DNA of 64,000 nucleotides, from assembly GCA_958295865.1 (NCBI GenBank), contig CATQHF010000004.1:1-64000 (forward strand), given 5' to 3'. A model generated the notes under the pieces. The model was not told the DNA's origin, searched no databases, and was given only the letters and a program-made list of their open reading frames with translations. The stretch is from an uncultured Dehalococcoidia bacterium. GTDB taxonomy: Bacteria > Chloroflexota > Dehalococcoidia > Lucifugimonadales > JADFKI01. The translations under genes were made by a program, and so were the position numbers. Shown piece after piece: positions 19,175 through 28,583 of the stretch (positions are counted from its first letter, which is position 1; each line of letters opens with the position of its first letter).

Positions 19175-21409
19175 CTATTCAGTTAAGCGTATCTCCCCCT
19201 CCCACAGATGCTGATAGCCATCGCCTACAGGCACAAACTGCCCCGTGCGAATTGCGGCGATGTCGTAGTCGGGCAGGGGAACGGTCGCCACGCAGTCCCC
19301 ATCGATCAACTTGCCATGATGGTCGAAGATGAAGTCGAGGTTGTCGAAGCCGTACTGCTTACGGTCGTAGGGCAGGTCGTTCGCGTCAATCGGGTCGATG
19401 TGGAGGAAGAAGGACGCCTCGGTGTCGTCCTCGACGCACTGCTCTTTGGCGTAGATAAGCCTGTTTTCGATGAGATACACATCGAAGTCGGAGCGGACGA
19501 TTGCCGGTTGACTGTCTCCGACGACTGTACGGAGTGTGTCGTCAGGCATCATAGTAGCGCCCGCGATATAGCCGGCGATGGCGCGGGCTTCCTCTTCGGT
19601 AATGCCTGATGACGGCATAGATGTGCCCGGGGCAAACTGCTGCGGGTTAGTGAGAAACTGCGTGATGCTGTCCCGCGTCCAGACGACATCCGACGAACGC
19701 AACGCCTCCGAGAAGTTAAAGCCGCCGACCTCGCCCGCCGTCCGCCCAATGACGCCAACAAGGTGGGGTCCAGAGCCGTGCCGCTCGGAGTTCAGGTCGT
19801 GGCAGCTGCCGCAGTGCAAGCCGAATAGCCGCGCGCCTGCCGCCGTGTCTGAGTCCGGTGTTGGAGATGCGGCTATGGCTTCGCAGTTGGCAGAGTACAC
19901 ATTGCGCTGCTTCCGCGCCTCTTCATTGCAGTACCTCAGAGAACGGCTCAGAAAATAGATCCGCCCTCTATCGTGCAGCAAGGCTATGCGTCCGTCCGGC
20001 ATAATCTCAATGTCTCGTATCCGATAGCCGAGTTCGATCTTCTCCACATACTGCACATCCGTCCCGTGACGGCGGACTCGAAAGAGCGAGTCGCCAGTTA
20101 GAGAAGCAACCAGCAGGTCGTCTTTCCACAAGGGAAGATGCTCCTCGTCGTTGACGGCGATGGCAGATATAGCCGGCGACGGGACCCAGGAAAAGACCGG
20201 CCGCTGGAAGCCGTCGTGCCTGCCCATATTCTCCTCCTCGATAGTCGGAGGAATCTCACTGCCATATTGAACCCCGTAGGAGACCACGGGCCAGCCATAA
20301 TCGCCTCCCTCCCGTAACAGGTTCAACTCGTCGCCGCCTCGCGGCCCGTGATCCGTCACCCATATATTGCCGTCCGCATCCCTAGCCAGCCCCTGTGAGT
20401 TGCGAAAACCGATAGCCAGCGTCTCCACCTCTCCCGTTTCGATGGCAATACGGACTAACTTGCCCAGATGATCGTCGGGAGCGATGAGGAAATCTTTCTC
20501 ATACCACCCTCCATATCCTCCATGGTCACCAATTGTCACAAGCAAGTGGTTCTCGCCATCCGTCAACATCTTACCACCCGATTGGTGAGCTGTTTTAGTG
20601 TGTGGAATGCAGGGGGCGGCGTCGAATATCGTTCTCCAGTTTGGCGAAACTGTCAGGCTTTCTTCTCCCGCAAGAAGCGTAGTGGACGACAACCTGAACC
20701 GGATACATTCTCCGGTGAAGTAGTGATGAGTAGCAAATAGTATGTACCCTTCCGCAGTCTCTTTCAGGAGAATGTCGGCGACTCGAAATGAGTATGGGGC
20801 GAAATCAGGGTTCTCACCGATGGGGCTTGATTCCAGCCCTGTATAGTTCATTGGGACATTGCCGTCGAGATATTCCACAGTCCCGTCGCGGAAGACGAGG
20901 GCAAGCTTTCCCTTCGGCGTAGCTACCAGCAAATCCTCGCAGATGCTTTCCATAGCTCCGCCGCTCCCGTAGAAGCTCTCAAGCCTGACGGATTCACTCT
21001 CGAAAGGGTATAGATGCGTCATAAGCGCCGGCTCTTCTTCAGGATAAGGCGGCCCTACCGTATAGGGTGTTACCGCCGGACAGCCGGCGCTTGGCGGCGG
21101 TGAAGGAAAAGCCGTTGCGGTGAGCGTCGGCGTTGGCGAAGGAACGGCCGTTACGGTGGGAGTGAGTGTCGGGCTAGGGACATTCGTGCCTGTGGCGGTA
21201 GGCGCTGGCACGGGAACGGCGGTCATCGCCGGACTGTCGGAGCAGGCGGCTGCGAAAACTCCAAGCAGGACGAGCGCGATAGTCCACAATACGGAACGGA
21301 ACGACGTCGATACTGAGCGGCAATACGGAGAGCGAAATAGCCTTCTCTGTACCGACGTTCTAATGACGCGCGTCAGCGCCCGCCGGAGGCTACTCAGTAT
21401 ATGCAACAA
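19175..21409 (-). CDS. Lipoprotein: PQQ-type sugar dehydrogenase plus cytochrome c, copy 2
   Basis: A 744-residue paralog of the upstream neighbour with the same order of parts: TTG start with AAGGG-type SD, lipobox Cys56 (GVFAAAC), a short Pro/Thr linker with about three repeats, a glucose/sorbosone-dehydrogenase beta-propeller (TIGDHGGYGG, GFRNSQGLARD, DHGPRGGDELN), a cytochrome c with CGSCH near 533-537, and the C-terminal FDVYLIENRLIYAKEQC domain. Between propeller and cytochrome it lacks the roughly 30-residue Thr/Pro insert present in copy 1. The linker repeats, this insert and scattered substitutions account for most of the difference. Long identical DNA stretches show that the duplication is fairly recent or maintained by conversion. 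Confidence 0.85.
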   Translation of the reverse strand: MLHILSSLRRALTRVIRTSVQRRLFRSPYCRSVSTSFRSVLWTIALVLLGVFAAACSDSPAMTAVPVPAPTATGTNVPSPTLTPTVTAVPSPTPTLTATAFPSPPPSAGCPAVTPYTVGPPYPEEEPALMTHLYPFESESVRLESFYGSGGAMESICEDLLVATPKGKLALVFRDGTVEYLDGNVPMNYTGLESSPIGENPDFAPYSFRVADILLKETAEGYILFATHHYFTGECIRFRLSSTTLLAGEESLTVSPNWRTIFDAAPCIPHTKTAHQSGGKMLTDGENHLLVTIGDHGGYGGWYEKDFLIAPDDHLGKLVRIAIETGEVETLAIGFRNSQGLARDADGNIWVTDHGPRGGDELNLLREGGDYGWPVVSYGVQYGSEIPPTIEEENMGRHDGFQRPVFSWVPSPAISAIAVNDEEHLPLWKDDLLVASLTGDSLFRVRRHGTDVQYVEKIELGYRIRDIEIMPDGRIALLHDRGRIYFLSRSLRYCNEEARKQRNVYSANCEAIAASPTPDSDTAAGARLFGLHCGSCHDLNSERHGSGPHLVGVIGRTAGEVGGFNFSEALRSSDVVWTRDSITQFLTNPQQFAPGTSMPSSGITEEEARAIAGYIAGATMMPDDTLRTVVGDSQPAIVRSDFDVYLIENRLIYAKEQCVEDDTEASFFLHIDPIDANDLPYDRKQYGFDNLDFIFDHHGKLIDGDCVATVPLPDYDIAAIRTGQFVPVGDGYQHLWEGEIRLTE

Positions 21410-21628
21410 GATTTCCCTTCTGTCAGCGAACTAGCGTCATTCCCGCAGCATGCCAAACCCGATTGCACGCAGCCCGCCCAATGCCACCCGCACAACCCTC
21501 CAACCGTCCCAACCCAAAGCCGCGCCGCACCCCCATTCTACAACAGCCACCCCCTCCACCGACAAGAATTAGCCAACACTTACATCCCTTCATGTCAGCA
21601 AATTACCCGCCACTTACAGACGGGTTGC

Positions 21629-22750
21629 TCATGGTTCTTGGCGCTTGAAGTGGTTGACGACCTTGCTGAGAATGTCGATGGCTTCGGGGAGGTCGGGGCC
21701 TAGGGGCGGGCCGAAGCTGAGGTGAGTCGCGCCGTCGGCTACCAGCGGCTCCAGTCGCTCGATGATGTCGGATGCGCTGCCGACGACTCCGATTCGGAGC
21801 ATGTCGTCGGTCACCATGTCTATCGCCTTTGCCTCGTCTCTGTCGGTGATGAGCGCGGCGGTTATGGGGTCGAAGTCCGCGATGTCCAGTCCCATGTCGG
21901 CGAGTATGGTCTCGTTCATGGCGCTGCCGTAGTAGGCGACCTTCTGGGCGAGGACACGGCGGGCGGCGGCGCGGTCTTCGGATGCGGACACCCATATACA
22001 AGCAGCAAAGTCAAATTGTTTGTCCGGATTGTTCGGCTTGCCCTGTTCATCCCATTCATCCGGGACTTCAAGATTGTGTTCGGGCGGGTCTTGTGCTGGC
22101 GTATCGTCCTTCAACGGGTGCGGCGCGAGATAGGCTTCGCTGGCTGGCAGTCTGTTGCCTGCGGCGACTTGGGGGCGCACGGTGTAGTAGCGTTCAGGCG
22201 GAAAGAGGAGGGGCAGGACGCCGTCTCCGATTTCGCCCGCGAGTGCGAGCATCCTCGCGCCCATGCCGCCGATGTATATCGGGATGTTCCGCTCGGCATG
22301 TCGCGCGGGAAAGCGAAGGTAGGCTTCTTCGCTCCATGCCAAGAAGCTGCCGTCGGATTCGGCGCTCTGGTCGCTCAGCAGGCGGCGAATCGCAGCCACC
22401 GATTCGCGGACGGCGGACAAGGGCTTGCCGTGTTGGATGCCAACCCAGCCGAGGAACTCCGCCGCGCCCGCAGCTATGCCGAGCAGAAACCTGCCGTCTG
22501 AAATCTCGTCGAGCGTGGCGGCGAGCATTGCGATTTCGGCGGGGTTGACGGTGTAGGGGTTGAGGACGCAAGTGCCGACTTGAATGCGGCGAGTGTCCAG
22601 GGCGACGGCGGTGAGTATGACGCCGGCGCTGCGAAGGAACAGGTCGTTGCTAACCCAGAACTGATCGAAGCCGTGAGCTTCCGCGCGCTGAGCAAGCTCC
22701 CTGTACGAGGACACGGGCAGGTCGTTGTTGAGGCGCAGGCTAAACCGCAT
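21629..22750 (-). CDS. LLM-class (luciferase-like) flavin-dependent oxidoreductase
   Basis: A 373-residue TIM-barrel protein of the bacterial luciferase/F420-dependent superfamily. The N-terminus MRFSLRLNNDLP, then the ELAQRAEAHGFDQFWVSND segment, VGTCVLNPYTVNPAEIAMLAATLDE and DGRFLLGIAAGA follow the family. A polar insertion of about 35 residues rich in Pro and charged residues (near 205-240) is unusual for the family. The cofactor could be FMNH2 or F420H2. Genomes of SAR202 Chloroflexota are known for many such enzymes, proposed to act on recalcitrant organic matter. Its start overlaps the end of the RidA gene by 11 nt, so the two form an operon read right to left. Confidence 0.9.
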   Translation of the reverse strand: MRFSLRLNNDLPVSSYRELAQRAEAHGFDQFWVSNDLFLRSAGVILTAVALDTRRIQVGTCVLNPYTVNPAEIAMLAATLDEISDGRFLLGIAAGAAEFLGWVGIQHGKPLSAVRESVAAIRRLLSDQSAESDGSFLAWSEEAYLRFPARHAERNIPIYIGGMGARMLALAGEIGDGVLPLLFPPERYYTVRPQVAAGNRLPASEAYLAPHPLKDDTPAQDPPEHNLEVPDEWDEQGKPNNPDKQFDFAACIWVSASEDRAAARRVLAQKVAYYGSAMNETILADMGLDIADFDPITAALITDRDEAKAIDMVTDDMLRIGVVGSASDIIERLEPLVADGATHLSFGPPLGPDLPEAIDILSKVVNHFKRQEP

Positions 22751-23135
22751 CGGCGCTGCCTATGACGGCTTCGGCTTCGATCTCGACGAGAAGGGAATCG
22801 TCCACGAGGCGCGCCTCCACGAGGGTGCATGCAGGGCGCGCATCGGCGAAGTATTCGCCGTGAACGCGGGCTACCTGCTCCCAGTCGGCGATGTCCTTCA
22901 CATAGACGCGGGTGCGGACTACATCGGCGAGGCTTCCTCCAAGGGACTCTATGGCGGACTCGATGATGTCCAGCACGGCTCGCGTCTGGTCGGCGGCGCT
23001 GCCCAAGTCCAGCGCGCCGTCGCTGCCGCTTGCGGTAGTGCCGGACACGAGGATGCGGTCGCCAACTCGCACCGCCCTGCTGTATGCGGCGACTTCTTCC
23101 CAGGGGGTGTTGGTTGTATGGCGACGAACTGACAT
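22740..23135 (-). CDS. RidA/YjgF/UK114-family imine deaminase
   Basis: A 131-residue member of the Rid family that hydrolyses reactive enamine/imine intermediates to ketoacids plus ammonia. The conserved C-terminal block ARPACTLVEARLVDDSLLVE (usual R-P-A-x-T-x-V-E-v-x-x-L) contains the arginine that binds the substrate carboxylate. The early VSGTTASG and central YVKDIADW segments also fit. The N-terminal extension is short. It is first in a two-gene operon with the LLM oxidoreductase (11-nt overlap), suggesting that it detoxifies or processes a product of that oxidation. Confidence 0.9.
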   Translation of the reverse strand: MSVRRHTTNTPWEEVAAYSRAVRVGDRILVSGTTASGSDGALDLGSAADQTRAVLDIIESAIESLGGSLADVVRTRVYVKDIADWEQVARVHGEYFADARPACTLVEARLVDDSLLVEIEAEAVIGSADAV

Positions 23136-23631
23136 CGGTTAATAGTTCCTTCGACAGGCTCAGGACAGGCCTTTTGGCAGGCTCAGGACGGGGATAGACG
23201 AGATTGTAGCAGGCAAGAACCGGGTGTACAACGGGGTTGTGGGTAGCATTCCTTTCAGAAGGTTTTGTCGCTATATCGCACCGGATTCCTGCTTTCGCAG
23301 GAATGACGGAACAAGGGCGCGGGAATGACGAAAAGGGTTGTCACTTGATTTGTCACCTGAATGAAAACGCTGTCCGGAGGCTGGAGTTGGGGTTGTGAAT
23401 GGCTGAAAATGATTGACTGAAAACGGGGGCAAGTGATAAGGTGAAATTGTTCACTAATAGCGTTATCAGGGTGAAAATGCGCCTCAACGAAGGCTAACAT
23501 GGATGATAGGAATGCGGGAGATTTTCGTTCCTCTCATTCCTTGTTCCTGTCAAGCGGCAGGATGCCCTAACCCTCTGAGGGTACTTTGAGTTAGCGGTTG
23601 TGTATAGGGCGCGAACGGGCACCAGGAGGCT
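23136..23631. other. Gene-free interval with dispersed repeats
   Basis: Contains two tandem GGCTCAGGACAGG-type repeat fragments (23150-23195) and an inverted element B copy. The remainder (23345-23620) shows no gene. Confidence 0.6.
23250..23342 (-). repeat. Intergenic element B, copy 2 (inverted)
   Basis: Reverse complement of the unit at 11811-11909: the tail GCGATATAGCGACAAAACC, the palindrome and the following GGAACAAGGGCGCGGGAATG all match. Confidence 0.8.
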
Positions 23632-24111
23632 ATGTTGGAAAAGAGAAGTCTATTGGCGTTGGTTGGCGTGTGCGCCATCGTGATGTTCGCGGTGATGGCT
23701 TGCGGACAACCCGTGCCTGAACCGCCACCACCGACAGCGGCGCCGCGCATATCTCCACCGCCGCCGCCACCCGCGCCGACTGTGGCAGTGGCAGCGACTA
23801 ACGGCGCGTCGGGCGAGGATGCGGGCGGTGGAACGCCGGTGACGGTCGCTTTGCAGGACATCGGCGGCAGCGGCGCGTATGCGTTCAGCCCGGCGGATCT
23901 GACATTCAACGCGGGCGACAAGATTACATTCACCCTCACATCTGAGACGGAATACCACTCGTTCACGGTGGACGAGCTGGAGATAAATGTGGATGTGGAA
24001 GCCGAGGAGACGCAGACCTATACATTCACATTCGACAAGCCGGGCACATACGAGCTGATATGTATCCCGCACACTACGCAGGAGATGGTGGGCACGATTA
24101 CGGTGAATTAG
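23632..24111 (+). CDS. Cupredoxin (blue copper) lipoprotein
   Basis: A 159-residue lipoprotein electron carrier. The signal peptide ends at lipobox Cys24 (FAVMAC). A Pro-rich linker spans about 27-50. The plastocyanin-like domain follows, with the complete type 1 copper set H109 (YHSF), C144, H147 (CIPH) and M152 (QEM). It should hold copper outside the membrane and shuttle electrons, for example to or from the cytochrome c lipoproteins nearby. The AGGAGG is only 2 nt from the ATG at 23632 but 5 nt from the TTG codon right after it (23635), so translation may really begin at TTG. The gene stands alone between repeats and the helicase island. Confidence 0.87.
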   Translation: MLEKRSLLALVGVCAIVMFAVMACGQPVPEPPPPTAAPRISPPPPPPAPTVAVAATNGASGEDAGGGTPVTVALQDIGGSGAYAFSPADLTFNAGDKITFTLTSETEYHSFTVDELEINVDVEAEETQTYTFTFDKPGTYELICIPHTTQEMVGTITVN

Positions 24112-24285
24112 GTAGAGAGGGTGTCAGGGGTAAGAATTGAGAATTGGGGGATGGCAACCAGTCGGGCGGTGAGAGGAATGGCAGGGTCCGATTTAGGTCA
24201 CATTGCGTTATCCTCTGTTCTGCTATCAATCCTGACCTCCTGATGGGTGCATATAGGATATGTCAGACTGGTGGCTACCTACCTA

Positions 24286-27200
24286 CTAAATCGAAACGGC
24301 ATCCTCGCTACTATCGGACAGCGCAAGATTACCACTCGCCTCATTTATGAATTGCAGCGCTACCTTGCGGTTCAGCTTAGAATGCATAAACTGGTTGCGA
24401 TAGCTTCGCAAGCAGCCGTAACAGCTGGTATCGCAGCCGCAGCCTCCGTTCACACGCTCACGCGCCCTATCCAGCGTCTCGGCGAATATATTCTCGCGCG
24501 ACAATCGCGCCACGAACCCCGCGCCGCCCGGTACATCGTCGTACAGGATTATTGATATGCTTCCAAACTCCGACGGTCTTTCAATTCTGGATAATGCCAC
24601 ATTCAAGTCGGATTGCGGCGCTCCCAGGGTATCCGCGCTTCCGAGCGCGAGCGCATACGCGAGTGAATACGCATCATCCACATCATCCAGATATGGGAAC
24701 ATCAACCGCACGACATCTGTCGCGAGTTCGTAGCCGTAAGAATACTTCCCCATCTTGCCGCCGCACGGCGTACCGTACAAAGTCTTGTGCTTGGAGCTTC
24801 TCTTGGCAGAGTGTCGCCCGCAAGTCAGGCAGACATGAAACTGCTTCTTCTGATGACCTTCGCTGAGAATGTACAGTCTGCCGGGTACTGCGACTGTTAC
24901 ATTGACGCCGTTCAGTAAGCGTGATTCCGGTTCCCTGTCATCTGCAAACCCGCCAAAGAACGGGCGTGTGGTGTAAAGACGCTGTGTCTTTCTGACAGGC
25001 TCTTTCGGGCGGTAATGGAAATCCGTCGCAAAACCCCACTGAGGCGTGAAGTATTGCTTGACACCCCTGCCCCTTATCTCTTCCTTAGTATGAGCATGCT
25101 CAAAGTTTCCCTCGTCGTCATATCTGTAAAACCGAGGGACGGGCTGTTTTCCTTGAACCAGATTCACCCCGCCTGATTCCCATACCTTCTTGTTGGCTAT
25201 TACCTGACTTCCTGGCGCATACTCTGAGATGGCTTGCGAAAGATCGCGCTGCAACGAGATGTCATTCCCGGCAGAACGACGGTCGCCTTTAACCTCCATC
25301 TCGACGGTATCGACAGGAAAGCCGTACTTCGGCAGTATGGCAGAGCGCGACAAGAAATTCAGTGTACTCTCTTCTAGGATAGTATTTAATCTGCGGCTGA
25401 TCCGAGCTGCTTCCCTGAACTTCTTCTCATCCACACACCTTTGCTGAATGATTTCCAGTTCTGCAATGTCTTTGAGTACACCCGCAACGCTATCATAGAA
25501 CCTGCTGTCGCGTCCAAAGAGATTGTCTATCCAAGTCTTATCACTCAGGCCTACAGATTGATGCAGGCTGTGGCTGTCTGGCACAATGTCCTCAAGCGCC
25601 TGTTCAAGTAGAGAGTCGTCGGTACAGAACGATTTCATTTCGCAGGACAGTTCTTCTGCGTCACTTTTCCCAATGAAGGCGCTCACATTGGTAAAGCGTT
25701 CACCGTTAGAGCCATGCTTGAAGAACCGCCCAAGCGCCAGAGACGCCATGTGCCGCAGGACTATCTTCTTGTTCTCGAGGCGCATCAGCGGCGGTCGCGT
25801 AACGCCCTGCATAACCCGTTGCTCAGGGTTCTCGAAATGATACAGGTCGTGTGGACTGCGGCGGCAGTAAGAGATAGCGAACCCGGTGTGCTCTCGTCGC
25901 CCCACGCGCCCTACTCTCTGAGCATAGTTGAATGATTCGGGCGGAATGTTTCTCAAGAATGCCACATCTAGGTCGCCAAGATCGACTCCGACCTCAAAAG
26001 TGGTGGATGAACTGAGCAAGTTTATATCCCCTGCCTTGAATTCATCCTGCCTGTCTTTGGCTTTTTCGGTGTCTATCTGGGCTGTGTGTTCTTCCGCCCT
26101 GAAACTCCGTGGCAATGCGTCTTGCTCATAGAGTATGCGATAGTGATTTTCAACAAGGCTTTCGTTGTCTATGCGAACCAGCCGTCCCTTGCAATGCACC
26201 TTAAAGCAAGCATCCCTGATATTGACCGCAGATACGCCGGCGCAGGTGTCGCACTCCCAGATTTCGGCGGCATCGACAAGGTTCACTCGGACATATTCAG
26301 GATTGAGCCTGAACGCATTGTTCTGTTTAGGAACGCGAAGCAGTATTTGCGATCCGGCAGATTGCTTCTTGTCGTAATCTCGGATGGCATGCCACACCGT
26401 TTCCATTAGTTTCTGTGCGGCGGATGCGCTTACACCGGCAAGGCGCGCGAGGTTCTGCGCCGGCGCAGATCGCTCCTGCCCCCAGATACTCACATTTTTG
26501 ACTCGTCCAACACTACCTATCTTGTAGCCTCTCTGCGGTCTTTGAGTTATCAAGTCCCAACTCACGCCTGCCGCGTCAGGCGTAGCTACGGCATAGCGCT
26601 CAATCATAGTTCCTAGGAGATAAGATATGATTTCATGCGCCTCGCTCTTGCCGAACTGCCAAGGCGGGTTGTTCAACTCTTTTGGAATCACGAAATCTTC
26701 GGGAATTTGAACAAACCACTTAACCAGCCCCACGCCGGACAAGGACAACCTGCGCTCCTCTGTGAGCGCTTCCCCCCATACCGATAACAGCGCTTCCCGC
26801 CTCCTTTCTTCCGTGGTGGTGTTCGGCGCAAATCCTCCCGATTGCCTGAGCAGTCGATTCGCCAAATCGCTCGCCTTCAACCCTTCGGCATCTACGGGGT
26901 GCTCCCTCATTGCTCGCAGGATAGCGTTGCGGCTGGCAATGGTATTGTAGGTGTCCTCTACATACCACGCGAAGAAAGCAGCCTCTTGGCGGCTGTCCGC
27001 GAAAGTCAGTATCTTGCGTCGTTCCTCAGGCAATAGTTGATGCAGCGCGGTTGCGATAACTGCGTTCGGGCCGTCCGCGCCGTGAACTATCTCTTGCACG
27101 GGATCTCTGTAACCGCCGCGCCTATATCCACAATTGCCGCACTCATCTATCTGGTCAGGATTGTTCTTGTCAGACTCGCACAACTTCACAGCTATGGGAG

Positions 27201-28560
27201 CATTACACTCACATGTCAATCCGAAGCCGTTCGCTTCAGTGATTTTGGCGCATCGGCGGCAGAAAATATGAGTGGTATCATCCCCTGATTCGCTCGGCAT
27301 AAAATAGGTTACTCCATAGCCGGACATCGAAGGATCTCGCACAGCCTCTACGAGCTCACCTCCCCGTTCCTGCCCTATGTAGTAATGTTGCCCACAGTCC
27401 TTACACAGCGCTATCTCTATCGGCACGGACTTGCCGTCATCTGTCGAAGTGCGATTCAGTACCACTCTGTCCTTACCATGTTCGTGTAAGAGAAAGGCGC
27501 TTTCGAGACCGCGCACAAACAGATGGCTGCGGCTAGGACGAGATGCCTCTTGGACTGCCGTCTTGCCGAAGATGATGTCGTCGCCGGTGAAAGGTTCGCC
27601 GAACAGCGCATTTGCGAACTCGGCAACCTCTTGCTGGTCATCAAACGATTGCGACGAGGAGATTGTCGCGCTGGTGGCAATGCAATTGAAACCGTCCTTT
27701 CGCCCACCTTCGCTGACACGCTGCTTCAGCCGTCGCATCAGCATGCCCATCTCCGCTCCCTGAGCGCCGCGATGTAGATGCGCCTCGTCCAACACGATGA
27801 ATCGCCAGTGCTTGCCAATGCCGTTGTCAAACAGACGGCTGTCACTGGGGCGAATGAGCAGGTATTCGAGCATCGAGTAGTTGGTCAATAGGATATGCGG
27901 TGGAGAGGCGCGCATCTGCTCACGAAAGACCAGTTCGCCCGGTTGTCGATTCTCCCATTTGGCTTCGCCATCCCTATATCTATCGCGCTCATTCTCCGGT
28001 GTTTGCCCGGTGTATTGCCCGAAGGTGAATTCGAACTCGGAACCCGCATCTTGCAGGGCTTTGCATATATCGCCTAGCCGCTGTCTCTGGTCGTTGGCGA
28101 GCGCGTTCATAGGATAGATAATCATTGTGCGGACACCCGGTTCAGACAAGACGCCATCCTGATGCTGTCGGTATAGGTCAAACAGGGCAGGATAGATAAA
28201 GCACTCCGTCTTGCCGCTTGCGGTTCCGGTGGCTACCACGATATTCCTGTCCTGCCCAAACGCCTTACGCACAGCGTCTTCTTGATGGGCGTACAATGTG
28301 GGCGCGCCCATCAACGCCGGTGTCAGATTGTTCGCGGAATCGCCAAAGAACTCACGGCTTAGCGCGTCTGCCGAGATGCCCGTTTCAAAGTTGCGCGCAG
28401 GTTCATCAAACGGACCCTTTATCAGCTCCCCTTCTCGTTCCAGCGCCTCATGAAACGACGCGCGCATTCCCTTGTCCTTGAAGAAGAACGAGGTTCGCAG
28501 GTAGTTGATGTAGCTTCTGCCTATGGCGTCCTTCCAATGCCGGTAATCGTTCATACGCAT
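24286..28560 (-). CDS. DEAH-box helicase with zinc clusters and C-terminal DUF1998-like domain
   Basis: A 1424-residue superfamily 2 helicase. Walker A is ATGTASGKT (110-118), DEAH is at 258-261, SAT at 297-299, and motif VI QRVGRVGRREH near 881. Between and after the RecA domains lie several CxxC clusters (CKDCG near 386; CRRCA; CDTCA). The C-terminus GGCGCDTSCYGCL (near 1371-1384) is the cysteine-rich end typical of DUF1998. Relatives with this layout are MrfA-type repair helicases and the large helicases of DISARM and Druantia defence systems. The DNA is AT-richer than its surroundings, suggesting acquisition. SD AAGGA precedes the ATG. Its start lies 23 nt after the stop of an unknown membrane-anchored protein, indicating a two-gene operon. 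Confidence 0.85.
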   Translation of the reverse strand: MRMNDYRHWKDAIGRSYINYLRTSFFFKDKGMRASFHEALEREGELIKGPFDEPARNFETGISADALSREFFGDSANNLTPALMGAPTLYAHQEDAVRKAFGQDRNIVVATGTASGKTECFIYPALFDLYRQHQDGVLSEPGVRTMIIYPMNALANDQRQRLGDICKALQDAGSEFEFTFGQYTGQTPENERDRYRDGEAKWENRQPGELVFREQMRASPPHILLTNYSMLEYLLIRPSDSRLFDNGIGKHWRFIVLDEAHLHRGAQGAEMGMLMRRLKQRVSEGGRKDGFNCIATSATISSSQSFDDQQEVAEFANALFGEPFTGDDIIFGKTAVQEASRPSRSHLFVRGLESAFLLHEHGKDRVVLNRTSTDDGKSVPIEIALCKDCGQHYYIGQERGGELVEAVRDPSMSGYGVTYFMPSESGDDTTHIFCRRCAKITEANGFGLTCECNAPIAVKLCESDKNNPDQIDECGNCGYRRGGYRDPVQEIVHGADGPNAVIATALHQLLPEERRKILTFADSRQEAAFFAWYVEDTYNTIASRNAILRAMREHPVDAEGLKASDLANRLLRQSGGFAPNTTTEERRREALLSVWGEALTEERRLSLSGVGLVKWFVQIPEDFVIPKELNNPPWQFGKSEAHEIISYLLGTMIERYAVATPDAAGVSWDLITQRPQRGYKIGSVGRVKNVSIWGQERSAPAQNLARLAGVSASAAQKLMETVWHAIRDYDKKQSAGSQILLRVPKQNNAFRLNPEYVRVNLVDAAEIWECDTCAGVSAVNIRDACFKVHCKGRLVRIDNESLVENHYRILYEQDALPRSFRAEEHTAQIDTEKAKDRQDEFKAGDINLLSSSTTFEVGVDLGDLDVAFLRNIPPESFNYAQRVGRVGRREHTGFAISYCRRSPHDLYHFENPEQRVMQGVTRPPLMRLENKKIVLRHMASLALGRFFKHGSNGERFTNVSAFIGKSDAEELSCEMKSFCTDDSLLEQALEDIVPDSHSLHQSVGLSDKTWIDNLFGRDSRFYDSVAGVLKDIAELEIIQQRCVDEKKFREAARISRRLNTILEESTLNFLSRSAILPKYGFPVDTVEMEVKGDRRSAGNDISLQRDLSQAISEYAPGSQVIANKKVWESGGVNLVQGKQPVPRFYRYDDEGNFEHAHTKEEIRGRGVKQYFTPQWGFATDFHYRPKEPVRKTQRLYTTRPFFGGFADDREPESRLLNGVNVTVAVPGRLYILSEGHQKKQFHVCLTCGRHSAKRSSKHKTLYGTPCGGKMGKYSYGYELATDVVRLMFPYLDDVDDAYSLAYALALGSADTLGAPQSDLNVALSRIERPSEFGSISIILYDDVPGGAGFVARLSRENIFAETLDRARERVNGGCGCDTSCYGCLRSYRNQFMHSKLNRKVALQFINEASGNLALSDSSEDAVSI

Positions 28561-28583
28561 GTTTCCTTGTACTACTTATCGTT

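Noticed and set aside
21722..22501. Plus-strand ORF opposite the LLM oxidoreductase
   Set aside because: Mirror frame of a clear enzyme gene; no motifs or ribosome-binding site.
24112..24285. Possible third gene of the helicase island
   Set aside because: No frame with an SD or coding character between the cupredoxin stop and the helicase stop.
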